A model generated the notes under the pieces. The model saw only the letters and a list, made by a program, of their open reading frames with translations, was not told the origin of the DNA and ran no database searches. From contig CAJUDH010000010.1 in assembly GCA_910584845.1 (NCBI GenBank), positions 62,001 through 126,000 of the forward strand: 64,000 bases of DNA, given 5' to 3'. Shown piece after piece: positions 18,551 through 26,104 of this stretch; position 1 is the stretch's first letter, and each line of letters opens with the position of its first letter. Source of the stretch: an uncultured Lachnospiraceae bacterium. Lineage in GTDB: Bacteria > Bacillota > Clostridia > Lachnospirales > Lachnospiraceae. Both the position numbers and the translations under genes were made by a program.

Positions 18551-19738
18551 TTACCAGTTGTGTAAGCTATCGTCCTCCTGCCGGCAGATGGGGATATAGG
18601 CTTTGCAGAACGGGTAGCGCGCAGCGGCCTCCTCGTCAATGTCGCACCCGATCCCCGGCCGGTTTTCCATAACCAGATAACCGTTTTGGTAGACCGGGCC
18701 GCCGGACACTACCTGCCGGATAAGCCCGTCCGTGGCCCCGTCCTCCTGGATGCCGAAATTATATTCCGATACATTTAGGTGCCAGTTGACGGCATGGGTG
18801 ATGGGCGAGACGTCGTTGGGGCCATGCCATGCCATTTTAATGTCATAGGTTTCTGCCAGCGCCGCAATTTTGCGGGCTTCGGTGACCCCGCCAACGCGGA
18901 TCACGTCACAGCGCAGAAAATCAATCCACCTTCCGGTGATGGCCGGCAGGCATTCCCAACGGCTTTTGTAAAGTTCGCCGAAAGCAAGGGGCACAACGGT
19001 TTTTTCCCGCACATAACGCAGGCTGCCTACGCAGTCCGGGGCAACCGGGTCCTCGATAAAAAAGGGGTCGTAGCCTTCCAGCTTACGCAGGACCCTCACC
19101 GCCTGGTCTGGGCTGAAACGTTCGTGGAGGTCGTAAATAATCCCAACCTGTTTGCCGACGGCTTCCCGGATCCGGATAAAATATTCAACGGTACCCTCGA
19201 TTTCTTGTTCCGGGTTCCAGGGTTCAGTTTTGGGGCCGCCCTGGCTTTGGGTAACGCCAAAAGTCCCGTTGGCAGCCGGAAGCCCGGCCCTTAGCCGGAT
19301 TACCTTCAGCCCGTGTTTTTGCACATATTCGGCCGCCTGGGCTATCTTCTCTTCCTGGGTTCCCCCCAATACATGGGAATAACATAATACTTTGCTGCGG
19401 ACTTTTCCGCCAAGCAAAGCATAGAGTGGTTTTCCGGCAGATTTGCCCAGAATATCCCACAGGGCCATGTCGATGCCGCACAGCGCGCTCATAATAATAT
19501 TCCCGCCCCTCCAATAGCTCCCCCGGTACACAAGCTGCCAGAAATCTTCGATTTGTTCCGGATCCCTCCCGGTCAGGAGGGGGGACAGGTAAGTGTCGAT
19601 CAGGTCGGCAACCGCTTTTTCCCGCCCGTTGAGGGAAGCATCCCCCACCCCGTAGATACCGGAATCTGTTAAAATCTTAACGAACAGATAATTTTGGTTC
19701 GGACAGGTAAGGATGGTTTTAACTTGTATTATTTTCAT
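18551..19738 (-). CDS. Enolase-superfamily sugar-acid dehydratase, ManD/RspA-like
   Basis: This is a 395-residue member of the enolase superfamily (mandelate racemase type). The metal-binding triad is Asp203, Glu229 and Glu255, in YDLHE, FIEDP and AFGEL. His205, two residues after the first ligand, is the mark of the D-mannonate dehydratase (ManD) subgroup, and a second His305 lies in AWHGPNDVS. ManD proteins dehydrate D-mannonate or D-gluconate to 2-keto-3-deoxygluconate, but many members have weak or other activities, so the true substrate is open. It is transcribed away from the RpiR regulator from a promoter that shares an element with the importer operon, so the product is probably part of the same catabolic pathway. 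Confidence 0.9.
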   Translation of the reverse strand: MKIIQVKTILTCPNQNYLFVKILTDSGIYGVGDASLNGREKAVADLIDTYLSPLLTGRDPEQIEDFWQLVYRGSYWRGGNIIMSALCGIDMALWDILGKSAGKPLYALLGGKVRSKVLCYSHVLGGTQEEKIAQAAEYVQKHGLKVIRLRAGLPAANGTFGVTQSQGGPKTEPWNPEQEIEGTVEYFIRIREAVGKQVGIIYDLHERFSPDQAVRVLRKLEGYDPFFIEDPVAPDCVGSLRYVREKTVVPLAFGELYKSRWECLPAITGRWIDFLRCDVIRVGGVTEARKIAALAETYDIKMAWHGPNDVSPITHAVNWHLNVSEYNFGIQEDGATDGLIRQVVSGGPVYQNGYLVMENRPGIGCDIDEEAAARYPFCKAYIPICRQEDDSLHNW

Positions 19739-19803
19739 ATAGAAATCCTTCTGATGGTGTTTTTCATGTCAGGGAAGAAAACGGCTGAGCTTTCTCTGCC
19801 CCT

Positions 19804-19898
19804 ATCTTATCGGAAAATAGGGCATACGTAAATAAAAAATGAAAAAACTTGCAATAGATTCTACTTTTTGATAAATTAAGAAGCAAATATTTCGAAAA
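19804..19898 (-). promoter_or_regulatory. Promoter and bipartite operator for the ManD-like gene
   Basis: Reading leftwards on the minus strand: TTTTCGAAATATTTGC (19898-19883), 13 bases, AAAAAGTAGAATCTATTGCAAG, then TTTACG (-35, 19832-19827), a 17-base spacer and TAAGAT (-10, 19809-19804). The same order and spacing occur on the plus strand at 21029-21123. The likely binder is the RpiR protein encoded between them. Confidence 0.7.
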
Positions 19899-19976
19899 TA
19901 GGCCGTATAAAGAGAAACGGGTGGGCTGTGGGATGGGCCCAGGCGGAATCGGAGAAAAAGGAGGGGCCAGAAGGTC

Positions 19977-20849
19977 ATGGAGAATCGAAAGAAAAATGAT
20001 GAGTTTTCGGAAGACATCGAATATGTCGGCAGGATTAAAATGCAATACGCGTCGCTTTCCAAGGCCCAGAAGCGGATTGCCAATTATATTTTAAACCATC
20101 GGGAAGCTGTGGTCCACTATTCGATTACGACCATGGCGCAAAAGACCGGGACGGTCCCGTCCACAATAACCCGATTTTGCCAGGCTTTATCCTATAAGGG
20201 GTTTAGCGAACTGAAAGTATATATGGAAAAAAACCTGGCTTCGCCTCTGGCCATGGACGTGCCCATTCAAAAGAGCGATACCATTCAGGTGGTGATCCAA
20301 AAACTGATGAGCACGTTTCAAAATGCTGTCTCCGATACCATGCGGACGTTGGACGGGAAGGTGCTGGTCCGGGTAGTGGACGCCATCCTGAACGCAAAAA
20401 ATATTGTCTTTTTCGGACAGAGCGGCGGCTCCATTTCGGCTTCCTTCGCACAGCAGCTGCTTTTGCGGATCAATATTTTAAGCCAGATGGTCAGCGGCCA
20501 GGTAGATATGAACCTGGCGGCCAGTACCCTGGAAAAAGGGGACGTAGCCATTGGCATTGCCTACAGCGGCGAGGTGAGGTCGGTAATCGAGGCGATGACC
20601 ACGGCAAAGCATAATAAGGCGACCATTATCGCCATCACAGCCAATCCCGCATCTACCATGGGGAAGCTGGCGGACCTGAAATTATTTTACAGCTACAATA
20701 TCCCCGATGACCTGCAGTATTTGCACCTGGCAAGTATGTGTGAATTGGCGATTATCGGGGCCATCCAGGCAGAGATTTTAAGGCGGCCCATGCAGCTGGA
20801 GAAAATTGAAGCGTGTAAGAAGGCGGTGCTGGCCAGCAGGATTAAATAG
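19977..20849 (+). CDS. RpiR-family transcriptional regulator (HTH + SIS)
   Basis: This is a 290-residue regulator. The N-terminal RpiR helix-turn-helix is at about residues 25-95 (IANYILNHREAVVHYSITTM, then VPSTITRFCQALSYKGFSEL). The C-terminal SIS sugar-phosphate-binding domain is at about 125-260 (VFFGQSGGSISASFAQQLLL, IGIAYSGEVRSVIEA). This family senses phosphorylated sugars or related acids and controls nearby catabolic genes. It lies between the leftward dehydratase and the rightward importer operon, whose promoters share a common upstream element. An AGGAGG-like site precedes the ATG by 10 or so bases. It has its own terminator, so it is transcribed separately from the importer. Confidence 0.92.
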   Translation: MENRKKNDEFSEDIEYVGRIKMQYASLSKAQKRIANYILNHREAVVHYSITTMAQKTGTVPSTITRFCQALSYKGFSELKVYMEKNLASPLAMDVPIQKSDTIQVVIQKLMSTFQNAVSDTMRTLDGKVLVRVVDAILNAKNIVFFGQSGGSISASFAQQLLLRINILSQMVSGQVDMNLAASTLEKGDVAIGIAYSGEVRSVIEAMTTAKHNKATIIAITANPASTMGKLADLKLFYSYNIPDDLQYLHLASMCELAIIGAIQAEILRRPMQLEKIEACKKAVLASRIK

Positions 20850-20891
20850 GGCGCAGGGGAGAAGGGGCTAATACCGGCAGGGTGGTTCAAA

Positions 20892-20923
20892 ACGGGGGCA
20901 AAATAAAATTGCCCCTGTTTTTG
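20892..20923 (+). terminator. Rho-independent terminator of the RpiR gene
   Basis: A 10-bp stem (20892-20901 with 20909-20918, one G-U pair) with a 7-base loop is followed by TTTTTGTT. Confidence 0.85.
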
Positions 20924-21028
20924 TTAAAAAAGGCCCGGGCGGCCCCCGTGCCTTCCTATCGGCCCGGATATGGGATTGCCCGATAGAAAAGGCTTTCCTC
21001 CCATAAGCAAGATTTTCAAAATGCAAGG

Positions 21029-21123
21029 TTTTCGAAATATTTGCGAAAAAAGAAAAATAAAAGTAGAAACGGTTGCAAGGATTTGCATTTTTTGTTTACT
21101 TATCGGGAATATTAGTGTATTTT
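21029..21123 (+). promoter_or_regulatory. Promoter and bipartite operator for the importer operon
   Basis: The order is TTTTCGAAATATTTGC (21029-21044), 14 bases, AAAAGTAGAAACGGTTGCAAG, then TTTACT (-35, 21095-21100), a 17-base spacer and TATTTT (-10, 21118-21123). It aligns without gaps to the ManD-like gene promoter. The segment TAGAAACGGTTGCA is also partly cre-like (CcpA), which the other copy is not. The remaining bases of the 390-bp gap before the cupin gene show only A-rich leader. Confidence 0.7.
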
Positions 21124-21239
21124 ATAAAAAAGGGCTTGTGTAATCACAATATTTTGTTCAATTCTCCAAAGAACAGGAAGAAAAACGGCTGGAACAAAAA
21201 GCCTTTTTAGATACTTAATCCAATTAAAGGAGTGAGGCC

Positions 21240-21665
21240 ATGGGGCAGGAGTTAATCGAAATCAAGAGCTGTACGGAAGAAGGGTATCATTCCCTTGTGT
21301 TTTTTGAAGGCTGGCGGGTAGGGCTGTTAAACGACACTCCCAAGTTCCATCAGGGGCAGGCCTGTGAGATGCAAAGGCATAACACTTCCGACGAAGTTTT
21401 TTTGCTTCTGGAAGGGAGGTTTACCCTTTATGTAGCAGACGGGGGGGAGGAAGGCCCGAAAACGGTTACGGCAGTGGAATTGGAAACGGGGAAAATCTAC
21501 CGGGTGCCCAAAGGGGTCTGGCACACCCATGTGACTTTCCCGGGGACAAAGGTAGCCGTTATCGAAAATGCCGATGTGTCTTCAAAAAATTCGGACCGGG
21601 TTTTTGTGGATTTGCAAAAGAAGCTGCCTGCAACCCGGCAGGGGCAGGAAGAAAATATAGGCTAG
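21240..21665 (+). CDS. Cupin-fold protein, first gene of importer operon
   Basis: This 141-residue protein contains a cupin beta-barrel: the first motif is weak (RHNTSDEVFLLLEGRFTLYV) and the second is YRVPKGVWHTHVTFPG near residues 90-105, with His residues that could bind a metal. Such small cupins are often isomerases, lyases or ureidoglycolate-type enzymes in sugar-acid and nitrogen-compound pathways. It follows an AAAGGAG site and is 53 bases ahead of the binding lipoprotein gene. As the promoter-proximal gene it is probably an enzyme or sensor for the imported compound; the reaction cannot be told from sequence. Confidence 0.8.
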   Translation: MGQELIEIKSCTEEGYHSLVFFEGWRVGLLNDTPKFHQGQACEMQRHNTSDEVFLLLEGRFTLYVADGGEEGPKTVTAVELETGKIYRVPKGVWHTHVTFPGTKVAVIENADVSSKNSDRVFVDLQKKLPATRQGQEENIG

Positions 21666-21718
21666 CCAAGGTATAAAAATATTACGGAAAAAACAAGAAT
21701 AAGACAGGAGGGCATATC

Positions 21719-22861
21719 ATGAAAAAAAGATATTACGGATTGGCGGTAGGGATGGCTGCAGTGCTTTTGGCAGGATGCGGGCAAAAGCAGGAGGCGCCGC
21801 CGTCGGGGGAACAGGCCCCGGCCTCTACCCAGGCGCAAGAGGAAGGCGGGGAAGAGGGGGGCGGGACATCCGGGGGGCTGGCATTGTCCGGGCGCCACTG
21901 GAAGATCGGCGGCCAGGTCCGGCAGACCAGCTTATACCTTTACTATGCCAGGGACCTGGGGCTGTTTCAGGAAGCGGGGCTGGACGTGGAGATTGTGACT
22001 TTGGCCAATGGCCCGGCCTTAAACGAGGCCCTAAACGCCGGCGAGATTGAGGCGGCAGCCAACGGCATGGCGGCGGTCTACGTGCTTCCTACGGAGAATT
22101 TCTATTATGTAGGCGACACCACCATTAATTTTGGCGGGCAGGCAATGTATGGGCGGACGGACAGCGATATTGTAAAAGCCGGGGTTTACGATGGCACGAA
22201 ATATTACGGAAGCCCGGAAAGCGTTGCCGGGGCCAATATCTTGGGGCTGGGGGCCGGGCCGCAGCAGTTTATCGCCTATGCTTATGCAGAAGCTTTGGGC
22301 CTGGATTCTGAGGGGATTGAATTTGTGGCCATGGACCATGCCCAGGCTTATGAGGCGTTTATTACCGGGCAGGGCGACCTGCTGGCTACGACTCCGCCGT
22401 ATTCCAATATTTTGGGGGGCGATTCCGCCTATACCCTGGTTGCCGACTATATGGACCTGGCGGGCGGCCCGCTGGTAGACTCTTTCATTGTGGACCGGGA
22501 CCTGGCAGAGGAATATCCGGACGACGTGGTAGCAATTTTAAACTGTTGCTATGAAGCTATGGACCGGCTGGCGAAGGACGACGGCGCCCGGGCGGAATAC
22601 GCCGTTAACCTGTATAAAAATGAAGGGGGCACCACATACAGCGACGAGGATATGGCATCTGAGATCAAAAACGTGACTTTCTGGACTTGGGAAAGCCTGG
22701 AAAACCCGGAGTACCCCTTTGGCAATACCATGACGGTTATGGGGGAATTCCTCATGGAACAGGGGTTAATCGAAGAAGGGTCTATGCCTCAGATCGAAGC
22801 GGCTTTAAACCACAGCTATGTGGACCGCTTGCTGGAATACCGTAAAGGGTCCGGGGAATAA
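21719..22861 (+). CDS. ABC importer substrate-binding lipoprotein, NMT1/SsuA-like
   Basis: This is a 380-residue secreted lipoprotein. The signal peptide ends in the lipobox LLAGCG with Cys19 as the lipid anchor, followed by a low-complexity Gln/Glu/Gly linker to about residue 57. The rest is a periplasmic-binding fold of the nitrate/sulfonate/thiamine-precursor type (TSLYLYYARDLGLFQEAGLD, then ALNAGEIEAAANGMAAVY). That family captures small organic molecules such as sulfonates, pyrimidine precursors and amines. The gene heads a complete importer: two permeases and two ATPases follow directly. Substrate identity is unknown. Confidence 0.92.
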   Translation: MKKRYYGLAVGMAAVLLAGCGQKQEAPPSGEQAPASTQAQEEGGEEGGGTSGGLALSGRHWKIGGQVRQTSLYLYYARDLGLFQEAGLDVEIVTLANGPALNEALNAGEIEAAANGMAAVYVLPTENFYYVGDTTINFGGQAMYGRTDSDIVKAGVYDGTKYYGSPESVAGANILGLGAGPQQFIAYAYAEALGLDSEGIEFVAMDHAQAYEAFITGQGDLLATTPPYSNILGGDSAYTLVADYMDLAGGPLVDSFIVDRDLAEEYPDDVVAILNCCYEAMDRLAKDDGARAEYAVNLYKNEGGTTYSDEDMASEIKNVTFWTWESLENPEYPFGNTMTVMGEFLMEQGLIEEGSMPQIEAALNHSYVDRLLEYRKGSGE

Positions 22862-22948
22862 AACACCGGGATAAAGGCATAAGAGGCATCCCCGGCTGCT
22901 GTAAGGCGGGGGCAGTGAAAGTAGAAGAGAATAGGAGCAGGAAAGAGA

Positions 22949-23737
22949 GTGAAAAATTTCTGGAAAAAATATAAATATCTGTTAATCTCCTGCGCATCGG
23001 TGGCTGCAGTCCTGCTGGTTTGGTATTTGCTGATTGACGTGATGAAGCTGACAAAAAATTCGGTTTTTCCCGGAGTAGAAAAAACTTTCGGCACTTTCGT
23101 GGCCAAGCTGGCGGAGAAGAAGCCGGACGGGGCGACGCTGGGGCAGCATTTACTGGAAAGCTTGAAAGTATGCCTTCTTGGCTACAGCATCGGCGCGGTG
23201 CTCGGGATCCCTTTGGGGGTTGCCATGGCATGGAATAAATGGTGCGATTGGCTGGTCCGCCCGGTATTTGATTTGATCCGCCCGGTCCCCGGCTTGGCCT
23301 GGACGCCTATGTTTATCTTGATTTTTGGCATTGGCGTCGAGGCAAAGGCCATGGTGATTTTTGTCAATTCCTTTGTGGCCTGTATTGTCAATACCTATAC
23401 GGGGATCCGGCAGGCCGACGAGCTGCATATGTGGGTGGGGGACGTTTTTGGCGCCAGCAACTGGCAGAAGCTGACCAAAATTGCCATCCCTACGGCAACA
23501 CCGATGATTTTTACCGGACTGCGTACGGCGCTGGGGGGAAGCTGGATGGCCCTGGTGGCCGCCGAGATGCTTGCGGCCAGCAAGGGCCTTGGCTTTATGA
23601 TCCAGCAGGCGCGTTATATTTCCCGCCCTGACCTGGTGATTGTAGGGATGCTGATGATCGGCGTGGTAGGGCTGGCCCTGGACATGATATTGCAGAAGGT
23701 TGAGACTATGGTGGCAAAGGGGATGAACGCGAAATGA
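22949..23737 (+). CDS. ABC importer permease 1 (SsuC/TauC-like)
   Basis: This 262-residue integral membrane protein belongs to the BPD_transp_1 class. It has an N-terminal anchor helix (LISCASVAAVLLVWYLLIDV), then a core with the EAA-type coupling loop near ADELHMWVGDVFGASNWQKL and a typical final segment. The start is GTG at 22949, preceded by AGGAG. It overlaps the next permease gene by 4 bases (ATGA), so the two are probably made in equal amounts and form a heterodimeric channel. Sequence similarity to permease 2 is moderate, so they are diverged paralogues rather than a recent copy. Confidence 0.92.
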   Translation: MKNFWKKYKYLLISCASVAAVLLVWYLLIDVMKLTKNSVFPGVEKTFGTFVAKLAEKKPDGATLGQHLLESLKVCLLGYSIGAVLGIPLGVAMAWNKWCDWLVRPVFDLIRPVPGLAWTPMFILIFGIGVEAKAMVIFVNSFVACIVNTYTGIRQADELHMWVGDVFGASNWQKLTKIAIPTATPMIFTGLRTALGGSWMALVAAEMLAASKGLGFMIQQARYISRPDLVIVGMLMIGVVGLALDMILQKVETMVAKGMNAK

Positions 23738-24516
23738 AGAAAAAACATATCAATGCTATGGAATGGTCCTGTGCCGTTGCTTCCATCTTCGCATTTTTGT
23801 GCCTGTGGCATTTGGGGGTGAAAGGGGACTTAGGAAGGCTGATGCCGGGGCCGGGGCCGGTTATCCGGATGTTTTTGGAAACCTTGTTTGGCGGGAGGAT
23901 CGGTTCTTGTACCATGGCGGTACATATCCTGTACAGCTTGGCACGGGTAATGGCCGGGTATTTTTTGGGGGCTGCCGCCGGGGTTGTGCTGGGGCTGGCT
24001 ATGGGATGGAGCCGCCTTGTGGAGGCCGTTTTTTCCCCGTTGTTTCGGATTATCCGCCCCATCCCGCCCATTGCCTGGATCCCGATTTCAATTATCTGGA
24101 TTGGTTTGGGGGAAGATGCGAAAATTTTTCTGATTTTTCTGGCATCATTTTGTAACGTAACCTTAAACGCCTGGAGCGGCGCCAAAAGTGTAGATGGGGA
24201 TTACCTGCGTGCGGCACAGATGCTGGGGGCAGGCAAGGGCCAGTTATTGTTTACCGTTGTGCTCCCGGCGACAGTCCCTTCTATTTTTGCCGGGCTGCAG
24301 GTGGCGCTATCCAGCTGCTGGGCGACGGTGCTGGCCGCGGAGATGGTCCGTTCTTCAGAAGGCCTGGGGTGGATTATCATTGCAGGGATGAATAATAATG
24401 ACATGGTTCAGATTATGACAGGCATTCTGGCAATCGGGTTTGTCGGCATGCTGCTCTCTATGATCTTCAGAAAGGTGGAAACAAGGCTATGCCGGTGGAA
24501 CAAAAGCGACAGCTGA
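23734..24516 (+). CDS. ABC importer permease 2 (SsuC/TauC-like)
   Basis: This is a 260-residue BPD_transp_1 permease with five or six membrane segments (AVASIFAFLCLWHLGV, LARVMAGYFLGAAAGVVLGL and others). Its coupling loop reads SVDGDYLRAAQMLGAGKGQL, closer to the EAA consensus than that of permease 1. It starts inside the stop of permease 1 and its last 28 bases overlap the first ATPase gene, so the import genes are tightly coupled. It is presumed to pair with permease 1 to form the pore for the compound delivered by the binding lipoprotein. Confidence 0.92.
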   Translation: MKKKHINAMEWSCAVASIFAFLCLWHLGVKGDLGRLMPGPGPVIRMFLETLFGGRIGSCTMAVHILYSLARVMAGYFLGAAAGVVLGLAMGWSRLVEAVFSPLFRIIRPIPPIAWIPISIIWIGLGEDAKIFLIFLASFCNVTLNAWSGAKSVDGDYLRAAQMLGAGKGQLLFTVVLPATVPSIFAGLQVALSSCWATVLAAEMVRSSEGLGWIIIAGMNNNDMVQIMTGILAIGFVGMLLSMIFRKVETRLCRWNKSDS

Positions 24517-25256
24517 TAACCTGTACCAACGTAACAAAAAGCTTTAAGGTCCCGGAAGGGGTGCATCCGGTAGTCCGGGATTTTAACCTTAAAGCGCAGG
24601 AAAATGAGTTTATCTGCCTTTTCGGGCCGGGCCAGTGTGGCAAGACTACCCTGATCAACCTGATTGCCGGTTTTGAGCTGCCGGATGAAGGGGGGATCCT
24701 GGTCGGGGGCAAGCCGGTTACGGGGCCAGGGCCGGAACGGGGGGTAGTGTTCCAGAACATTACCTTGTTCCCCTGGCTTACGGTAATGGGGAATGTGGAA
24801 TATGGCCTGAAAATGGCCGGGGTGCCAAAGAAAGGGCGCCAAAGGCGGGCCCAAAGGTATATTGACCTGGTGGGGCTCCAGGGGTTTGAACATACGTATC
24901 CAGTTAAGCTTTCCGGAGGTATGCGGCAGCGGGTGGGGATTGCCCGGGCTTACTGCATTGAGCCCCAGGTGATGCTTATGGACGAGCCTTTTGGGGCCCT
25001 GGACGCCCAGACCCGCTACCTGATGCAGGAGGAGCTGCAGCGGATCTGGCAGTCGGAAAAGCGGACGGTTATATTCGTTACCAACAATATTGAAGAAGCC
25101 ATCTATCTGGCAGACCGGATTATTGTCCTTTCCAACTGCCCGGCGACGGTAAAGGAAGAATATGTGGTTGGCATGCCCCGGCCCCGCAAATACACGGCTC
25201 CGGAATTTCTGTCTTTGCGCAAAGAAATTACGGATATTGTGGATAAAACATTGTAA
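24489..25256 (+). CDS. ABC importer ATPase 1 (SsuB-like, altered Walker A and H-loop)
   Basis: This is a 255-residue ATPase. Its signature LSGGMRQRVGIARAY (141-155) and Walker B VMLMDEPFGALD (Glu166) are canonical. Two positions are not. Walker A is GPGQCGKTT (46-54), where related proteins have GPSGCGKTT. The switch histidine is replaced by Asn199 in FVTNNIEEA, where FVTHD is normal. In a head-to-tail ABC dimer these altered elements face the signature of the partner subunit, which is itself altered in ATPase 2. One of the two ATP sites is therefore probably non-hydrolytic. It begins inside the permease 2 gene. Confidence 0.92.
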   Translation: MPVEQKRQLITCTNVTKSFKVPEGVHPVVRDFNLKAQENEFICLFGPGQCGKTTLINLIAGFELPDEGGILVGGKPVTGPGPERGVVFQNITLFPWLTVMGNVEYGLKMAGVPKKGRQRRAQRYIDLVGLQGFEHTYPVKLSGGMRQRVGIARAYCIEPQVMLMDEPFGALDAQTRYLMQEELQRIWQSEKRTVIFVTNNIEEAIYLADRIIVLSNCPATVKEEYVVGMPRPRKYTAPEFLSLRKEITDIVDKTL

Positions 25257-25271
25257 GGAGGTGCGGCCAAA

Positions 25272-26033
25272 ATGGGGGCAGAAGAAAGGGCGAATCGCGA
25301 GGTAAAGGTAAAGGTCAACCATTTGACAAAGAAATTCGGGGATCTTCTGGTGCTGGATGACATCTCTTTTGATGTAGAGAAAGGGGACCTGCTCTGTGTG
25401 GTAGGGCCTACCGGCTGCGGGAAGACGACTTTTTTAAACAGCCTGACGAAAATCTATGACGTCACTTCTGGGGAGATCCTTCTGGACGGGCATCCGGCGG
25501 ATCCGAAGAAAGACCATATCGCCTATATTTTCCAGGGGAATTCCACAATGCCATGGCTGACGGTAGAGCAGAATGTGGCATTTGGGCTGGACATCCGCCA
25601 TACGCCGAAAAAAGAAAAACAAGAGCTGACAGACCGGTATCTGGAGATTGTAGGCCTGACAAAATACCGGAAATATTATCCCAAACAACTTTCCGCCAGC
25701 ATGCTGCAGCGGGTGTCCATTGCACGGGCATTCGCCACGGAGCCGGAGCTTTTGCTCATGGACGAGCCTTATGGGCAGCTGGATATTGAACTGCGGTTTA
25801 AGCTGGAGGACGAGCTTGTCCGGCTGTGGCAGATGACGGGGACTACCGTCATTTTTATTACCCATAATATTGAGGAGGCAGTGTACCTGGGGGAGAATAT
25901 TATGATCCTGACCAACAAGCCGACGACGGTGAAGGAAAGGCTGGCAAACCCTCTGCCGCGGCCGCGGGATATTGCCGCGCCGGAGTTTGTACAGCTTCGG
26001 GAACAGGTGACAGACCTGATCCGGTGGTGGTAA
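25272..26033 (+). CDS. ABC importer ATPase 2 (SsuB-like, altered signature motif)
   Basis: This 253-residue ATPase has a normal Walker A (GPTGCGKTT, 45-53), Walker B LLLMDEPYGQLD (Glu165) and H-loop His198 in FITHNIEEA. The signature is LSASMLQRVSIARAF (140-154), where LSGGMRQR is expected, so the two glycines that clamp ATP are Ala and Ser. ATPase 1 has the opposite pattern: good signature, altered Walker A and H-loop. The two thus complement each other and should form one consensus and one degenerate ATP site. The start follows AAGGAGGTG, a strong ribosome site, 15 bases after the first ATPase gene. Confidence 0.92.
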   Translation: MGAEERANREVKVKVNHLTKKFGDLLVLDDISFDVEKGDLLCVVGPTGCGKTTFLNSLTKIYDVTSGEILLDGHPADPKKDHIAYIFQGNSTMPWLTVEQNVAFGLDIRHTPKKEKQELTDRYLEIVGLTKYRKYYPKQLSASMLQRVSIARAFATEPELLLMDEPYGQLDIELRFKLEDELVRLWQMTGTTVIFITHNIEEAVYLGENIMILTNKPTTVKERLANPLPRPRDIAAPEFVQLREQVTDLIRWW

Positions 26034-26051
26034 AAAGGAAAAGGTAAATCC

Positions 26052-26070
26052 TGCGGCCGGCCCGGCCGCA
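26052..26070 (+). other. Intra-operon GC hairpin
   Basis: A 7-bp perfect stem TGCGGCC/GGCCGCA with a 5-base loop lies in the 71-base gap between ATPase 2 and the M24 gene. There is no T-run. It may mark an mRNA end or processing site separating importer and enzyme genes. Confidence 0.4.
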
Positions 26071-26104
26071 AGCTTATTGCAGGCAGGGCAAGAAAGGAAA
26101 CTGC

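Noticed and set aside
21061..21080. CcpA cre site in the importer promoter
   Set aside because: TAGAAACGGTTGCA fits the cre consensus at most but not all positions, and the matching segment in the partner promoter lacks the central CG, so the shared element is better explained by RpiR control.
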